Of a DNA stretch of 64,000 bases, positions 52,952-63,734 are shown in pieces. The stretch comes from Lepus europaeus (Eukaryota; Chordata; Mammalia; Lagomorpha; Leporidae), in assembly GCF_033115175.1 (NCBI RefSeq), contig NC_084836.1, positions 71,161,297 to 71,225,296 on the forward strand, read 5' to 3'. The translations under genes were made by a program, and so were the position numbers. The notes beneath the pieces were generated by a model. That model was not told where the DNA came from. It saw only the letters and a list, made by a program, of their open reading frames with translations, and ran no database searches. The stretch's first letter is position 1, and each line of letters opens with the position of its first letter.

Positions 52952-53144
52952 CTGCCTGCTACTTTAAATGCTGATGTTCCCCAAGTTTCTCCCTTTTATC
53001 CTTTCTTTAATTGCACTATATACATTATCCCTAGATAGAAAAGTCCTCAAATTCACCAAAAAATGAAAAGATAAGTTTATTTTGGTGCAAAAACGGAAAT
53101 CCACCAGCAGCTTTTTCGTAATATGTATTTTACACAAACTTATT

Positions 53145-53443
53145 TTTTTAAAATTTATTCATTTATTTGAAAGGCAGAGAGAGAGATACATATCTTCTAT
53201 CCACTAATTCACTCCCCAAATGGCCACAATGGCCAGAGCTGGGCCAGTTAGGAGCCAGGAGCTTCTTCTGGATCTCCCACATGAGTGGCAGGGGCCCAAG
53301 CACTTGGGCCATTTTCTGCTGCTTTCCCAGGCCACTAGCAGGGAGCTGGATTGGAAGTCTAGCGCCGGGTCTCAAACCGGCACCTATATGGGATGCTGGT
53401 GTCACAGATAGAGGCTTAACCTGCTGCGCTGCAACGCTGGCCT
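53145..53443 (-). mobile_element. C-family SINE, form A
   Basis: Reverse copy, head ends 'gctgcaacgctggcctc'. Confidence 0.87.
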
Positions 53444-53454
53444 CTCCATGGACT

Positions 53455-53545
53455 TTTTTTTTTTTTTGACAGGCAGAGTGGACAGTGAGAGAGAGACAAA
53501 GAGAAAGGTCTTCCTTTGCCGTTGGTTCACCCTCTAATGGCCGGC
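53455..53545 (-). mobile_element. C-family SINE, form B, severely 5'-truncated
   Basis: About 90 bases from the T run to 'tggccggcgc'. Near-duplicated flanks are TCCATGGACTTTT and TCCATGGGCTTTT. Confidence 0.88.
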
Positions 53546-53639
53546 GCATCCATGGGCTTTTTGAATATCCTATGTATGTGTGATTTCTAATTTTTTTCTG
53601 TCAAAATAAACTCAGCTTTTTCTTATAAAAAACAAACCC

Positions 53640-53935
53640 TTCTTTTATTTAGTTTATTTGAGAGGCAGAGAGTGGGCACGAGAGACAGCATGCTCCCATT
53701 CACCAGTTAACTCCCAGTTACAGGGAGGGGCAGAGCTAACCAGTGAGGAGCCCAGTCCAGGTCTCCCCTGTGAGTAACAGGAGTACAACCATCTGAAGCA
53801 TCACTGCTGCCTCACGGGCTCTTCATTAGCAGGAAGCTGGAATTAGGAGCTGCAGCTGGAGAAAACCCCGGCACTCTGACGTGGGGTGGGCACTTTCCAA
53901 ACAGTGTCTTAAATCCTAGGCAGATATTCACCCCC
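53640..53935 (-). mobile_element. Old C-family SINE
   Basis: Reverse diverged copy. Confidence 0.7.
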
Positions 53936-53954
53936 TGAACTCACCTTTTATTTA

Positions 53955-54238
53955 TTTACTTTTTTAAAGATTTATTTATTTATCTGAAAGGCAGAGAGAG
54001 AGGGAGAGTGTTTCCATCTACTGGTTCACTGCTCAAATGACCACGTGGTCAGATTGGGCCAGTCAGGAGCTGGGACCTTCATCTGGGTCTCCTACGTGGA
54101 TTCAAGGACACAAGGGCCACCTCCTGCTGCTTTCCCAGGCCATCAACAGGGAGTTGGATTGGAAATGGAGTCGTTGGGCCTCAAACCAGCACCCATATGG
54201 GATGCCAGCTTAACCCACTGCACCAAAGCACTGGCACC
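53955..54238 (-). mobile_element. C-family SINE, form A
   Basis: Reverse copy, head ends 'caccaaagcactggcacc'. Confidence 0.86.
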
Positions 54239-54251
54239 TAAAATTACCTTT

Positions 54252-54596
54252 TTGTTTGTTTGTTTGTTAAGATTTACTTATTTATTTGAAAGGCAAAAGG
54301 CAGAGTTACAGAGAGGCAGAAACAGAGAGAGAGAGTTCCACCCACTGGTTCACTCCTCAAATGGCCACAATGGCCAGAGCTGGGCTGATCTGAAGCAAGG
54401 AGCTAGGAGCTTCTTCCCGGTCCCCCACACTAGTGCAGGGACCTAAGGACTTGGGCCATCCTTTACTGTTTTCCCAGGCTATAATAGCAGAGAGCTGGAT
54501 CGGAAGTGGAGCAGCTGGGACTCGAACTGGTGCCCATATGGGATGCCAGCACTGCAGGTGGTGGCTTTACCCACTACACCACAGCACCCCCCCCAC
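54252..54596 (-). mobile_element. C-family SINE, form A
   Basis: Reverse copy beginning with (TTTG)4 and ending in a C-run where the head terminus is eroded. Confidence 0.88.
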
Positions 54597-54737
54597 ACAC
54601 CAACTGTGTCTTTTAAAAATGTTTAAAATTGTAAATTTTATGTATATTTAACCATAGTTAAAAATAGTCTGAGAACAGAACACTTCTTGTTTTTTGTTGT
54701 TTTTAAACTACCAGCTTGATATTATTAAGGACCTAGG

Positions 54738-55057
54738 TTTTCTTTTTAAAGATTTATTTATTTTATTTGAAAAGTAGAGTGACAGAGGGAGAGCCAGAGA
54801 CACAGAGAGATCTTCTGTCCACTGATTCACTCTCTAAATGGCCACAAGGACCTGGTCAGGCCAAAGCCAGGAACCAGTCCTAATGTGCCACATGAGTGGC
54901 AGGGGCGCAGACACTTGGGGCTTCTTCCACTGCTTTCCCAGGCGCATTAACAGGGAGCCGGATCTGAAATGGAGCAGCTGGGACTCGAACCAGTGCGCAT
55001 GTGGGATGCTGACCCTGCAGAGGGCAACTTAACCTGCTGCACGATGGTGCTGGCCCG
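54738..55057 (-). mobile_element. C-family SINE, form A
   Basis: Reverse copy, head ends 'cgatggtgctggcccg'. Confidence 0.86.
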
Positions 55058-55335
55058 TAGGCTGATCAATTTTTTATTCCTTAGGGATGAGGAAGGGCCA
55101 TCTTCACTGAGAACATCTCAAGCTTTGTCCCTAGATCTGAACAAAATAGGGGTTCTTTAGGAGGAAAGGGGAGATTGAGTACTGGGTAGGCAGCTGGCAG
55201 TTGCTGCTGGCCTGGGTCATGTTGATTTCTCTTTTCTCCTATGGCTTTAGTTACCATCTGCACAGAGGACTCCCAAATACTCATCCCAGACTTGTCTCCT
55301 GAGCTTCATACCTTAGCACCTCAAAATCAGTGTTT
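55058..55335. other. Intron, unique sequence
   Basis: Nothing recognised. Confidence 0.45.
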
Positions 55336-55632
55336 AATTAATTAATTTTGAGATTGATTTATTTATTTGAAAGGCAGAGCTACAGAGGCAGAGAGAGATA
55401 TCTTCTATCCGCTGGCTCCCTCCCCAGTTGGCTGCAATGGCCAGAGCTGTGCCAGGAGCCAGGAGCCTCTTCTAGGCCTCCCACGCAGGTGCAGGGGCAC
55501 ATGGACTTGGGCATGTCCTCTGCCACTCTCCCAGGATGTAGTGGAGAGCTGGCACCCAGGACTTGAACTGGTGTTCACATAAGATGCCAGCGCTGCAGGC
55601 GGTGGCTTTTACCCTCTATGCCACAGCACTGG
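55336..55632 (-). mobile_element. C-family SINE, form A
   Basis: Reverse copy whose head (CAGCACTGGCCCC) overlaps the target duplication of the next insertion. Confidence 0.88.
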
Positions 55633-55649
55633 CCCCAGTGTTTAATTTA

Positions 55650-55981
55650 CTTTTTTTTTTTTTTTGACAGGCAGAGTGGATAGTGAGAGAGAGAGACAGA
55701 GAGAAAGGTCTTCCTTTTTGCCGTTGGTTCACCCTCCAATGGCCGCTGCAGCCGGTGCATCTCGCTGATCCAAAGCCAGGAGCCAGGTGCTTCTCCTGGT
55801 CTCTCATGCAGGTGCAGGGCCCAAGCACTTGGGCCATCCTCCACTGCCTTCCCGGGCCATAGCAGAGAGCTGGCCTGGAAGAGGGGCAACTGGGATAGAA
55901 TCCGGCGCCCCAACCGGGACTAGAACCTGGTGTGCCGGCGCCACAAGGCGGAGGATTAACCTGTTAAGCCACGGCGCTGGC
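55650..55981 (-). mobile_element. C-family SINE, form B, with target-site duplication
   Basis: Reverse full copy flanked by CCCCAGTGTTTAATTTA at 55633-55649 and 55982-55998. Confidence 0.96.
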
Positions 55982-56012
55982 CCCCAGTGTTTAATTTAAA
56001 AAACAAACTTCT

Positions 56013-56380
56013 GGCCGGCGCCGCGGCTCACTAGGCTAATCCTCCGCCTTGCGGCGCCAGCACATGGGGTTCTAGTCCCGGTCGGGGCACCAATCCTGTC
56101 CCGGTTGCCCCTCTTCCAGGCCAGCTCTCTGCTGTGGCCAGGGAGTGCAGTGGAGGATGGCCCAAGTGCTTGGGCCCTGCACCAGCATGGGAGACCAGGA
56201 TAAGCACCTGGCTCCTGCCATTGGATCAGCGCGGTGCGCCGGCCGCAGCACGCCTACCGTGGCGGCCATTGGAGGGTGAACCAACTGCAAAAAGAAGACC
56301 TTTCTCTCTGTCTCTCTCTCTCACTGTCCACTCTGCCTGTCAAAAAAAAACAAAAACAAAAACAAAAAAAAACTCTAAAT
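56013..56380 (+). mobile_element. C-family SINE, form B, with target-site duplication
   Basis: Forward full copy with a (CAAAAA)n tail, flanked by AAAAAACAAACTTCT at 55998-56012 and 56381-56395. Confidence 0.96.
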
Positions 56381-56440
56381 AAAAAACAAACTTCTTCACC
56401 TTCAGATCTGTTCCTCTTATATTTCCTATCAGAAGAAATG

Positions 56441-56740
56441 TCAGGACTTGCTCCATGGTGTAGCAGGTTAATCCAGCGCTGGTATACCGTATGGGCACCA
56501 GTTCAAATCCTGGCTGCTCCACTTTTGATCTAGTTCCTTGCTAATGCACCTGGAAAAGCAGAAGAGGATGGCTCGAGTGCTTGGGCCTCTGCACCCACGT
56601 AGGAGACTTGATGGACTTCTGGGCTCCTGGTGCAGCCCCTGGTCATTGTGGCAATCTAGGGAGTGAACCAGCAGATAGAAGGTTTTTCTCTCGCTCTTCC
56701 CTTCTCCATAATTGCTTTTCAAATAAATAAAACAAAAAAG
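56441..56740 (+). mobile_element. C-family SINE, form A
   Basis: Forward copy with a shortened head after the tRNA-like part. Confidence 0.85.
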
Positions 56741-56771
56741 AAATGTAACCTAGACCAGAAATATGAGAATC

Positions 56772-57045
56772 ATTTTTTTTTAAAGATTTATTTAAAAAGC
56801 AGATATATGGAGAGAGAGAGATGGGAAGTGTAAGAGAGATATTTTCTATCTTCCATATTTGGTTCATTCCCCAAATAGTTGTAATAGCCCTGGTTGGACC
56901 AGGCTGAGACTCCATCTGGGTCTCCAACATGGATGGCAGCAGCCCAAGTATTTGGGGCATCCTTTCCTCTCCAGCCACATTAGCAGGAAGCTGGATTGGA
57001 AACAGAACAGCTGGGACTTGAACCAGTGCTCCCATATGGGGTGCT
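56772..57045 (-). mobile_element. Old C-family SINE
   Basis: Reverse copy joined directly to a second reverse partial copy. One may have recombined with the other. Confidence 0.75.
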
Positions 57046-57291
57046 GGGCCAAAACCAGGGTCCAGGAACTTCATCCGGGTCTCCCAGGTGGGTGCAGGGT
57101 CCCAAGCACTTGGGCCATCTTCCACTGCCTTCCCAGTCACATTAGCAGGGAGCTGGATGGGAAGTGAAGCAGCCGGGACTTGAACTGGTACCCATATGGG
57201 ATGGCTTAACCCTCTGCGGCACAGTGCTTTCCCCATGGATGCTGGTATCTCAGGTGACAGCTTAACATGCTGTGCTACAAAGCTGGGCCCT
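57046..57291 (-). mobile_element. C-family SINE partial copies
   Basis: Reverse sequence repeating the 'ccgggtctcccaggtgggtg' to head region, then a further short head fragment (57241-57291). Confidence 0.72.
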
Positions 57292-57352
57292 GGGAATCGT
57301 CTTTGACTCTTCTGCTTTTCCTTCCTACCTTTTAAATTTAACTTAATTTTTT

Positions 57353-57678
57353 TTTTTTTTAAGTTTTTGACAGAGTGGACAGTGAGAGAGAGAGAGAGAG
57401 AAAGGTCTTCCTTTGCCGTTGGTTCACCCTCCAATGGCCGCTGCGGCCAGCGCACCGCGCTGATCCGATGGCAGGAGCCAGGTGCTTCTCCTGGTCTCCC
57501 ATGCGGGTGCAGGGCCCAAGCACTTGGGCCATCCTCCGCTGCACTCCCGGGCCATAGCAGAGAGCTGGCCTGGAAGAGGGGCAACCGGGACAGAATCCGG
57601 CGCCCCGACCAGGACTAGAACCCGGTGTGCCGGCACCACTAGGCGGAGGATTAGCCTGTTGAGCCATGGCGCCGGCCC
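57353..57678 (-). mobile_element. C-family SINE, form B, with target-site duplication
   Basis: Reverse copy flanked by AATTTAACTTAATTTTTT at 57335-57352 and 57679-57696, a perfect 18-base duplication. Confidence 0.96.
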
Positions 57679-57707
57679 AATTTAACTTAATTTTTTAAAG
57701 ATTTATT

Positions 57708-58035
57708 GGAGCCAGTGCTGTGGCACAGTGGGTAAAGCCTCTGACTGCAGTGTCAGCATCCTATGTGGACGCTGGTTTGAGCCCTGGCTGCTCTACTTCC
57801 TATCCAGTTCTCTGCTAATGTTCCTGGGAAAGCAGTGGAAGAAGGCCCAAATCCTTGGGCTCCTGTACCCACATGGGAGACCCCAAAGAAGCTTCAGGCT
57901 CCTGGCTTCAGATTGGCCCAGCTCTGCCATTGCAGCCACTTGGTAAGTGAACCAGCAGATGGAAGATCTCTCTGTCTCTCTGCCTTTCAAATAACTCTGC
58001 CTTTCAAATAAATAAATAAATTAAAAAAAAAAAAG
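57708..58035 (+). mobile_element. C-family SINE, form A, nested
   Basis: Forward copy inside a reverse one, flanked by AGATTTATT at 57699-57707 and 58036-58044. Confidence 0.92.
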
Positions 58036-58085
58036 AGATTTATTTATTTATTTATTTGAAAGGCAGAGCAACAGAGAGAAAGGGA

Positions 58086-58121
58086 GACATATATATATAT
58101 ATATCTATATATATATGTGTG

Positions 58122-58157
<36 letters not shown>
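58086..58157. repeat. Compound (TA)n-(CA)n microsatellite
   Basis: Alternating TA blocks, a GTGTG break and about 14 CA units. Confidence 0.93.
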
Positions 58158-58690
58158 GATCTTCCATCTGCTAATTCACTCCCCAAATGCCTGCAACAGC
58201 CAGGCTAGGCCAGGGCAAAGCCAGAAGCCAGGAATTCCATCCCAGTCTCCCATGTGGGTGGCAGGAACCCAGGTACTTGGGCCATGCCCTGCTGCCTGCC
58301 AGGCACATGAGCAGGAAGCTGGTCAGGAAGCAAGGAGTAGCTGTACTCAAACCAGGCAATCTGACATGGGATGCAAGCTGCTTAAGCTGTGACTTAACCT
58401 GCTGTCTCCAGTTTTTCACCTTCCTAATTTATTCCTGAAACTGCTGCCAGAATGACCTTTTGTGAGGTCATTTGCATGAACATGTCTGTCTACATTACTC
58501 AGCCTGGCCTTTGAGGCCTTTTATGATCCAGCTCCTGCTTCTCTCTCCAGCTCCATCTCTCATCACTTCCTTTACTCACAGTGCTGCATCCAAATCAATT
58601 ACCTCCCAGTTGGCGCCTGGCTTTGCCCAATAAAAAGTGCTATCTGTCACTCCAGTCTGTTTATGCACACCTTTGTTCATACTGTTTTCT

Positions 58691-58757
58691 TTCTTCTTTT
58701 TTTTTTTTTAAAGATTTATTTATTTATTTGAAAGTCAGAGTTACACAGAGAGAGAAG

Positions 58758-58822
<65 letters not shown>

Positions 58823-59001
58823 CTTCCATCCACTGGTTCACTCCCTAGATGACTGCATTGGCTGGAGCTGTGCCGATCCGAAGCCAGGAGCTAGGAGCTT
58901 CTTCTGGGTCATCCATAGCAGAGAGCTGGATTGGAAATGGAGCAGCTGGGTCTTGAACCAGCGCCTATATGGGATGCTGGCACTACAGGCGGCAGCCCCT
59001 T
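58691..59001 (-). mobile_element. C-family SINE, form A, with (GA)n expansion
   Basis: Reverse copy, internally shortened, with about 55 bases of GA (58764-58820). Flanked by ATACTGTTTTCT at 58679-58690 and 59002-59013. Confidence 0.93.
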
Positions 59002-59029
59002 ATACTGTTTTCTCTTCTGCATTCCTTCT

Positions 59030-59285
59030 TTCTTTATTTTTTTTAAAAAACTATTTTTGTTTTATTTGAAACAAATGCCCCACAACAGCCAGGTCTGGGT
59101 CAGATAAAAATCAGGAGCTGACGACTCAATCCAGGTCTCCCATGAGGGTGGCAGGGACTCAAGTACTTGAGCCATCACCTGCTGCCCTCCAGGGTGCACC
59201 TTAGCAGGAAGCTGGGAACAGAAGCAGGGGAGACTTGGAGGAGCTGGGCACACCAAGCAGCCGCTTAATTGCCTGCGCCTCGTCG
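59030..59285 (-). mobile_element. Old C-family SINE
   Basis: Reverse strongly diverged copy, recognised by 'gcagggactcaagtacttga' and 'ttagcaggaagctggg'. Confidence 0.7.
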
Positions 59286-59500
59286 CATCTTCTTGTCTGG
59301 GTATTTTGGATTCTTCAGGAGTCAGCTCAAGTGTGACCTAAAAATCCTGCCTGCGAATTGTCCTTTCCCCTCCATCGTTAACTGTTCACGCGTTCTGTCC
59401 CCATCTTCTCACATCATCTTATAATCTTTTGTTTTCTATTCTTCCCTGCTAGACTTGAGTTTCACAAAGGCAGAAACATTCCAAAGGCAAGAATTTAATA

Positions 59501-60087
59501 GCCTTGTTAGATATGCACTGACTATAATAAACTAGGGATACTGAGAGGAAGACAGTCTGAGTCCCCTGGAAGTCACTGAGCTGCTGAGCCAGGAGTTCTC
59601 GTGTTCTGATTTCAGTGCTCTTGAGACAAAACCGTTGGAGTTTACAGATGCCTTAAGCCAGCTGCACCCAGGAAACAAAATACAGGCATACCCTATTTTG
59701 TTTTCTTAAGTGATACTGGCTTGTTTGCTTAGCTGTGCTAAAAATAGCATCTCTATTAGTGCTGTCTTAATTTGCAAATTATCTTTGGACAAAGCTGTTT
59801 TTACCACATCCTGCCTGGCACCAGAGGCTTTGGAGACTCTGATTTTCCATTCCCTGGAGACTGACGAGGAGGAGGTGGTGCCGGGCCAGGAATTCTCTCA
59901 GTGATGTCCTGGGCCACAGGCCTGAGTCGGTCCCTAGAATCGTGGAGGGGAGAGTATGTGTGGCACACTTGGGCTGTGACCAGGTGTGTTCCTGTAACAC
60001 ACTCAAGCTGTGAAGAGAGCAGCCAAAGCAGCAGCTTGCTTCTCCTGGAGTGGTAGGGGTGAATGTGAAGCTTAGATTGTGCAATGT
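59501..60087. other. Intron, unique sequence
   Basis: No gene supported. Open frames lack known domains. Confidence 0.45.
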
Positions 60088-60417
60088 GGGGCTGGTGTTG
60101 TGGCATAGCAGGGAAAGCTGCTGTCTGCAATACTACCAGCATCCCAGATGGGTGCCGATTCAAGTCCCAGCTGCTCCACTTCTGATCCAGCTTCCTGCTA
60201 ATGCGCCTGGGAGAGCAGTAGAAGATGGCCCAGGTGCTTGGGTCCCTGCAATCACATGGGAGACCCAGAAGCAGCTCCTGGTTCCTGAGACAGCCCTGGC
60301 CATTGTGGCCATTTGGGGAGTGAACCAGCAGATGGAAGATCTCTCTCAGCTTTTGTCTCTCTGTGACTCTGACTTCCAAATAAATAAATAAATAAATAAA
60401 TAAATCTTTTTAAAAAG
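60088..60417 (+). mobile_element. C-family SINE, form A
   Basis: Forward copy ending in seven AAAT units and a T/A tail. Confidence 0.89.
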
Positions 60418-61499
60418 GTGAGATGTCGTTGAAAAAAAAAAAAAACATGCGGTGTGTTTGATTGAGTTCTTGCAGCGTCTCTCACAGATTTTACAGGATC
60501 ACGGTTTTGAAGCTCATACGGCTCTTAGCCCTGATAACAAAAGTTTCTGACTATAAAGTGGAGAGTTGCACTGTCAACATTTTTGTCCACAGAGCTATTA
60601 ACCGTATTCCATTTTTCATCTGGAACCAGTCACCTTCAGTGTTAGCTGCTATTCCTGGTTCCCAGCAGCCCCTGGAGCCCTGGCATCTTGCCCTGTCAAC
60701 ACAGGAGCACCATCTGTGGTGAAAGCATAACCATAGGCTGTGCAGTCCATACGGGGAGGGCAGAAAGCAGGCTTCTTAGCCATTCTGCTTCCTATAGCTT
60801 TTCCTGGGAATACATTATTGTGAGGGTGAGTGTTAGCTGGATAGCCAGGTCTTGTGTTCATGGCACAAAGCTGCAAGCCGCTCCTGCCTAGTGGTGGGGC
60901 AGCATGCCGTCTGCTAACAGGCAGGACAGAGGAAGCATTCCTCTTTGGAATGTCCTTCTAAGTCGAGCTCCCAATTAGGCTTAAAGTCATAGTGTTCATT
61001 AATTTCAAGGCCCTGGGCAGCCCCAGAGGGACACATGGTAGCTCCCAGATATTTTATACTTTTTTTTTTTCTTTCATTGCATATTAAGTGGCAAGAGAAA
61101 ATTCTGCCAATTACAGTCTTCCAATCCCTTTATAGTGTTCCTACACCAGTCTTGGGGTCAGATATGCACAGAAAATGTCTGAGAATTAACAGGACACCAA
61201 GGCAGCCATCTGTGGATTACATGGAGATACCAGGTACTGCTGGGCGCGAGAAATAACATGAGGACATCCCTACATGAGGCTTGAGTAAGCCAGCGTGTGT
61301 GATTTTGTTCCTTGGCACCAGGGGTAAGGGCAGAGTAGTCCTTACCAGTAGGGAATATGTAGTCACACTGGGGAGACAGCAGATATACACACTAGGAAAG
61401 AAGGAAAACTTTTCTAAGGTCGTAGGGACCCCCTGAGTGGTTCAGATCATTTAGGGGCTGGGTACAGCATGCCAGGAAATAGGAAGAGGTCACCGGCAT
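60418..61499. other. Unassigned intron block with a 75-codon open frame
   Basis: Unique sequence of about 1.1 kb. A minus-strand frame (60876-60649) reads PGYPANTHPHNNVFPG and so on. It looks protein-like but I cannot name it. Confidence 0.4.
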
Positions 61500-62143
61500 C
61501 AGCTTTTTTCTTTAAAAAGATTTTTTTTTAATAATAAAGATTTATTTTATTTATTTGAAAGAGTTACAGAAAGAGGTAGGGACAGAGAAGTCTTCCATCT
61601 GCTGGTTCACTCCCCAAATGGCCACAATGGCTGGAGCTGAGCCAATCTGAAGCCAGGAGCCAGGAGCTTTTTCTGGGTCTCCCACTGGGGTGCAGGGGCA
61701 AGGACTTGGGTCATCCTCCACTGCTTTCCCAGGTGCATGAGCAGGGAGATAGATCAGAAGTGGAGCATGTGGGACTCAAACTGGTGCCCATAAGGGATGC
61801 CAGTGCTGTAGGTCAGGGCTTTAACTCACTACACCACAGCGCTGGCCCCTAGAAGATTTTTTTATTCAAAAGGGAGAGAGATTTTCCATCCACTGGTTCA
61901 CTTCCCAGATGGTCACACCTGCCAGGGCTGGGCAAGGCTGAAGCTAGGAGCAAGGAACTCCAGGGATACCTACATGGGTAACAGGGACCGAGGTACTTGG
62001 GCTGCCCTCCACTTTACAGGTGCATCAGCGGGAAGCTGAGTGGGAAGCAGAGCAGCCAGAACTCAAACCAGCACACTGATATGGGATGCTGGTGTCACAA
62101 GTGGTGGCTTAACCCACTGTCTCTGTGCCACAACTCTGGCCCC
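61500..62143 (-). mobile_element. Old C-family SINE, split by a nested copy
   Basis: Short tail piece near 61505-61517 and main piece 61853-62143. 'aaaagattttttt' recurs on both sides of the nested copy. Confidence 0.75.
61518..61852 (-). mobile_element. C-family SINE, form A, nested
   Basis: Reverse copy, head ends 'cacagcgctggcccc'. Confidence 0.88.
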
Positions 62144-62467
62144 GGGAATCAGCCTTTGAACCAGGACTTCAGCATTATGGCTTGTCAAAGAAGCACATGA
62201 AGGGACAGTGTGTGTGTGTTGTGGGGCAAGTATAATCCTCTTACATCTTCAACTGCTGCTGTGCTCAGGATTGGTTATCATTTCATCATGCAAGGCAGCT
62301 GGCTGGGTGGTATAAATTCTCCTCAGAACCTCGGCCGAAGTCTGACACCAAACCTATGAAGCAAATATCCATATTATCTGGAGCTGAAGGCAAGGCCACC
62401 TGTGCAGGAGGCAGAGTAAAGACCAGGAAGACCTGGGCAAGGTTTGCATTTCTGGAGGCCATGGTAG
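62144..62467. other. Intron, unique sequence
   Basis: Nothing recognised apart from a short TG run near 62210. Confidence 0.45.
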
Positions 62468-62483
62468 CAGAATCAGAAGTCTT

Positions 62484-62514
62484 TTGGTTTTTGTTTTGTT
62501 TTGTTTTTTAAATT

Positions 62515-62556
<42 letters not shown>

Positions 62557-62883
62557 ACAGGCAGAGTTAGTGAGAGAGAGACAGAGAGTTATAGGCATAG
62601 AAAGACAGACAGGTCTTCCTTTCGTTGGTTCACTCCCCTAATGGCCGCTACGGCCGGCGCTGTGCTGATCCAAAGCCAGGAGCCAGGTGCTTCCTCCCAG
62701 TCTCCCTTGTGGGTGCAGGGACCCAAGCACTTGGGCCATCCTCTGCTGCCCTCCTGGGCCACAGCAGAGAGCTGGACTGGAAGAGGAGCAATCGGGACTA
62801 GTACCCAGCGCCCCAACTGGAACTAGAACCCGGGGTGCCGGCGCTGCAGATGGAGGATTAGCCAAGTGAGCCACGGCACTGGC
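62484..62883 (-). mobile_element. C-family SINE, form B-like, with long poly-T and target-site duplication
   Basis: Reverse copy with about 35 uninterrupted T (62521-62555). Perfect flanks CAGAATCAGAAGTCTT at 62468-62483 and 62884-62899. It looks recent by its tail but lacks the usual AGTGGATAGTGAG spacing, so it is a variant. Confidence 0.94.
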
Positions 62884-62899
62884 CAGAATCAGAAGTCTT

Positions 62900-63734
62900 A
62901 ACTATCCCACATTTCCAGGGCTGGTGAGATCTGACCTTATTAACTGGGCAGTTGTCCCTCCTGCCTCTGGGATCCTTGGGCATCTGTCTACCTGGGTGGG
63001 TAGTGGCAGGAAGGGCAGGGAGGATGGCTAGTGGGCGATTTGGCTGCGGTTGAGCCAGGCCTGCTCCCTAGGGTGTTAGGCCTGCGGGTCAGGGGCAGGG
63101 CTCATCTGAGGAACCTGCTGGGAATGCCACGCCTGTCTCATTAGTGGATGTCTGGGGAGGCCTTTGAAGATGAAACACTCATTGTTTCTGTTTTTTGGAG
63201 AAACTAGTACTTTGGTCTCCAGGGGCTGTTGATCTGACTTCTTTGCACTGGTCTGGAATTTGTTGCAAACTGAGTAGGGGAAAAAAAATACCAAAATACA
63301 AGCCCAAAGAAGTTTTTGAAAAAAACAAGCTCCTTCCAAACCCCCATGCTTCTGCTTGTGAGTAGATTCCCCCCATCCGCCTTTCGCATTCTTGGGTTTG
63401 GGTGCACTCTGTCGTGGCCCGTCCTTTCGCCTGCTGGGTGTGGAGTGAGTGTGCAGTCTCTGTAGAGAAAGCCAGCAGCTGGCATATGGTGATTGCTGAA
63501 TAAGCTGGCTGCTAACGCATGCCTCCTGCAGGCACAGAGGACTGGCTGGCATGGCTGATTCTGAAGCCCCATTTCACTATTGCTTCAAAGATGTACTTCA
63601 CGTGGCTCTTCTGGGCTACAAGGAAGGAAGAGTGAGTGAATGTGTGATTCTGTCTCTTGGAGGCAATGATTGGGGTGTGCAGACAGCCATTTTGTACCTT
63701 CACAGAGGTTCTTAGTGCCCCCCCCTTCCCTTTC
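62900..63734. other. Intron, unique sequence
   Basis: No gene, repeat or ARF3 coding exon seen. Confidence 0.5.

Larger units (their letters stand above)
57690..58407 (-). mobile_element. Old C-family SINE, split by a nested copy
   Basis: Pieces 57690-57707 and 58036-58407. The inner part includes expanded TA and CA runs. Confidence 0.8.
58408..59500 (+). mobile_element. L2 LINE 3' part, interrupted by SINEs
   Basis: Pieces 58408-58690 ('ggcctttgaggccttttatg', 'atccagctcctgcttctctc') and about 59290-59500 ('gagtcagctcaagtgtgacc', 'tgctagacttgagtttcaca') fit the order of the L2 end. Confidence 0.7.

Noticed and set aside
34381-62883. Retrovirus-like or LTR elements among the repeats
   Set aside because: All repeats that I could identify are SINEs, L2/MIR remnants or a small DNA transposon. 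No LTR pair or viral gene was recognised.
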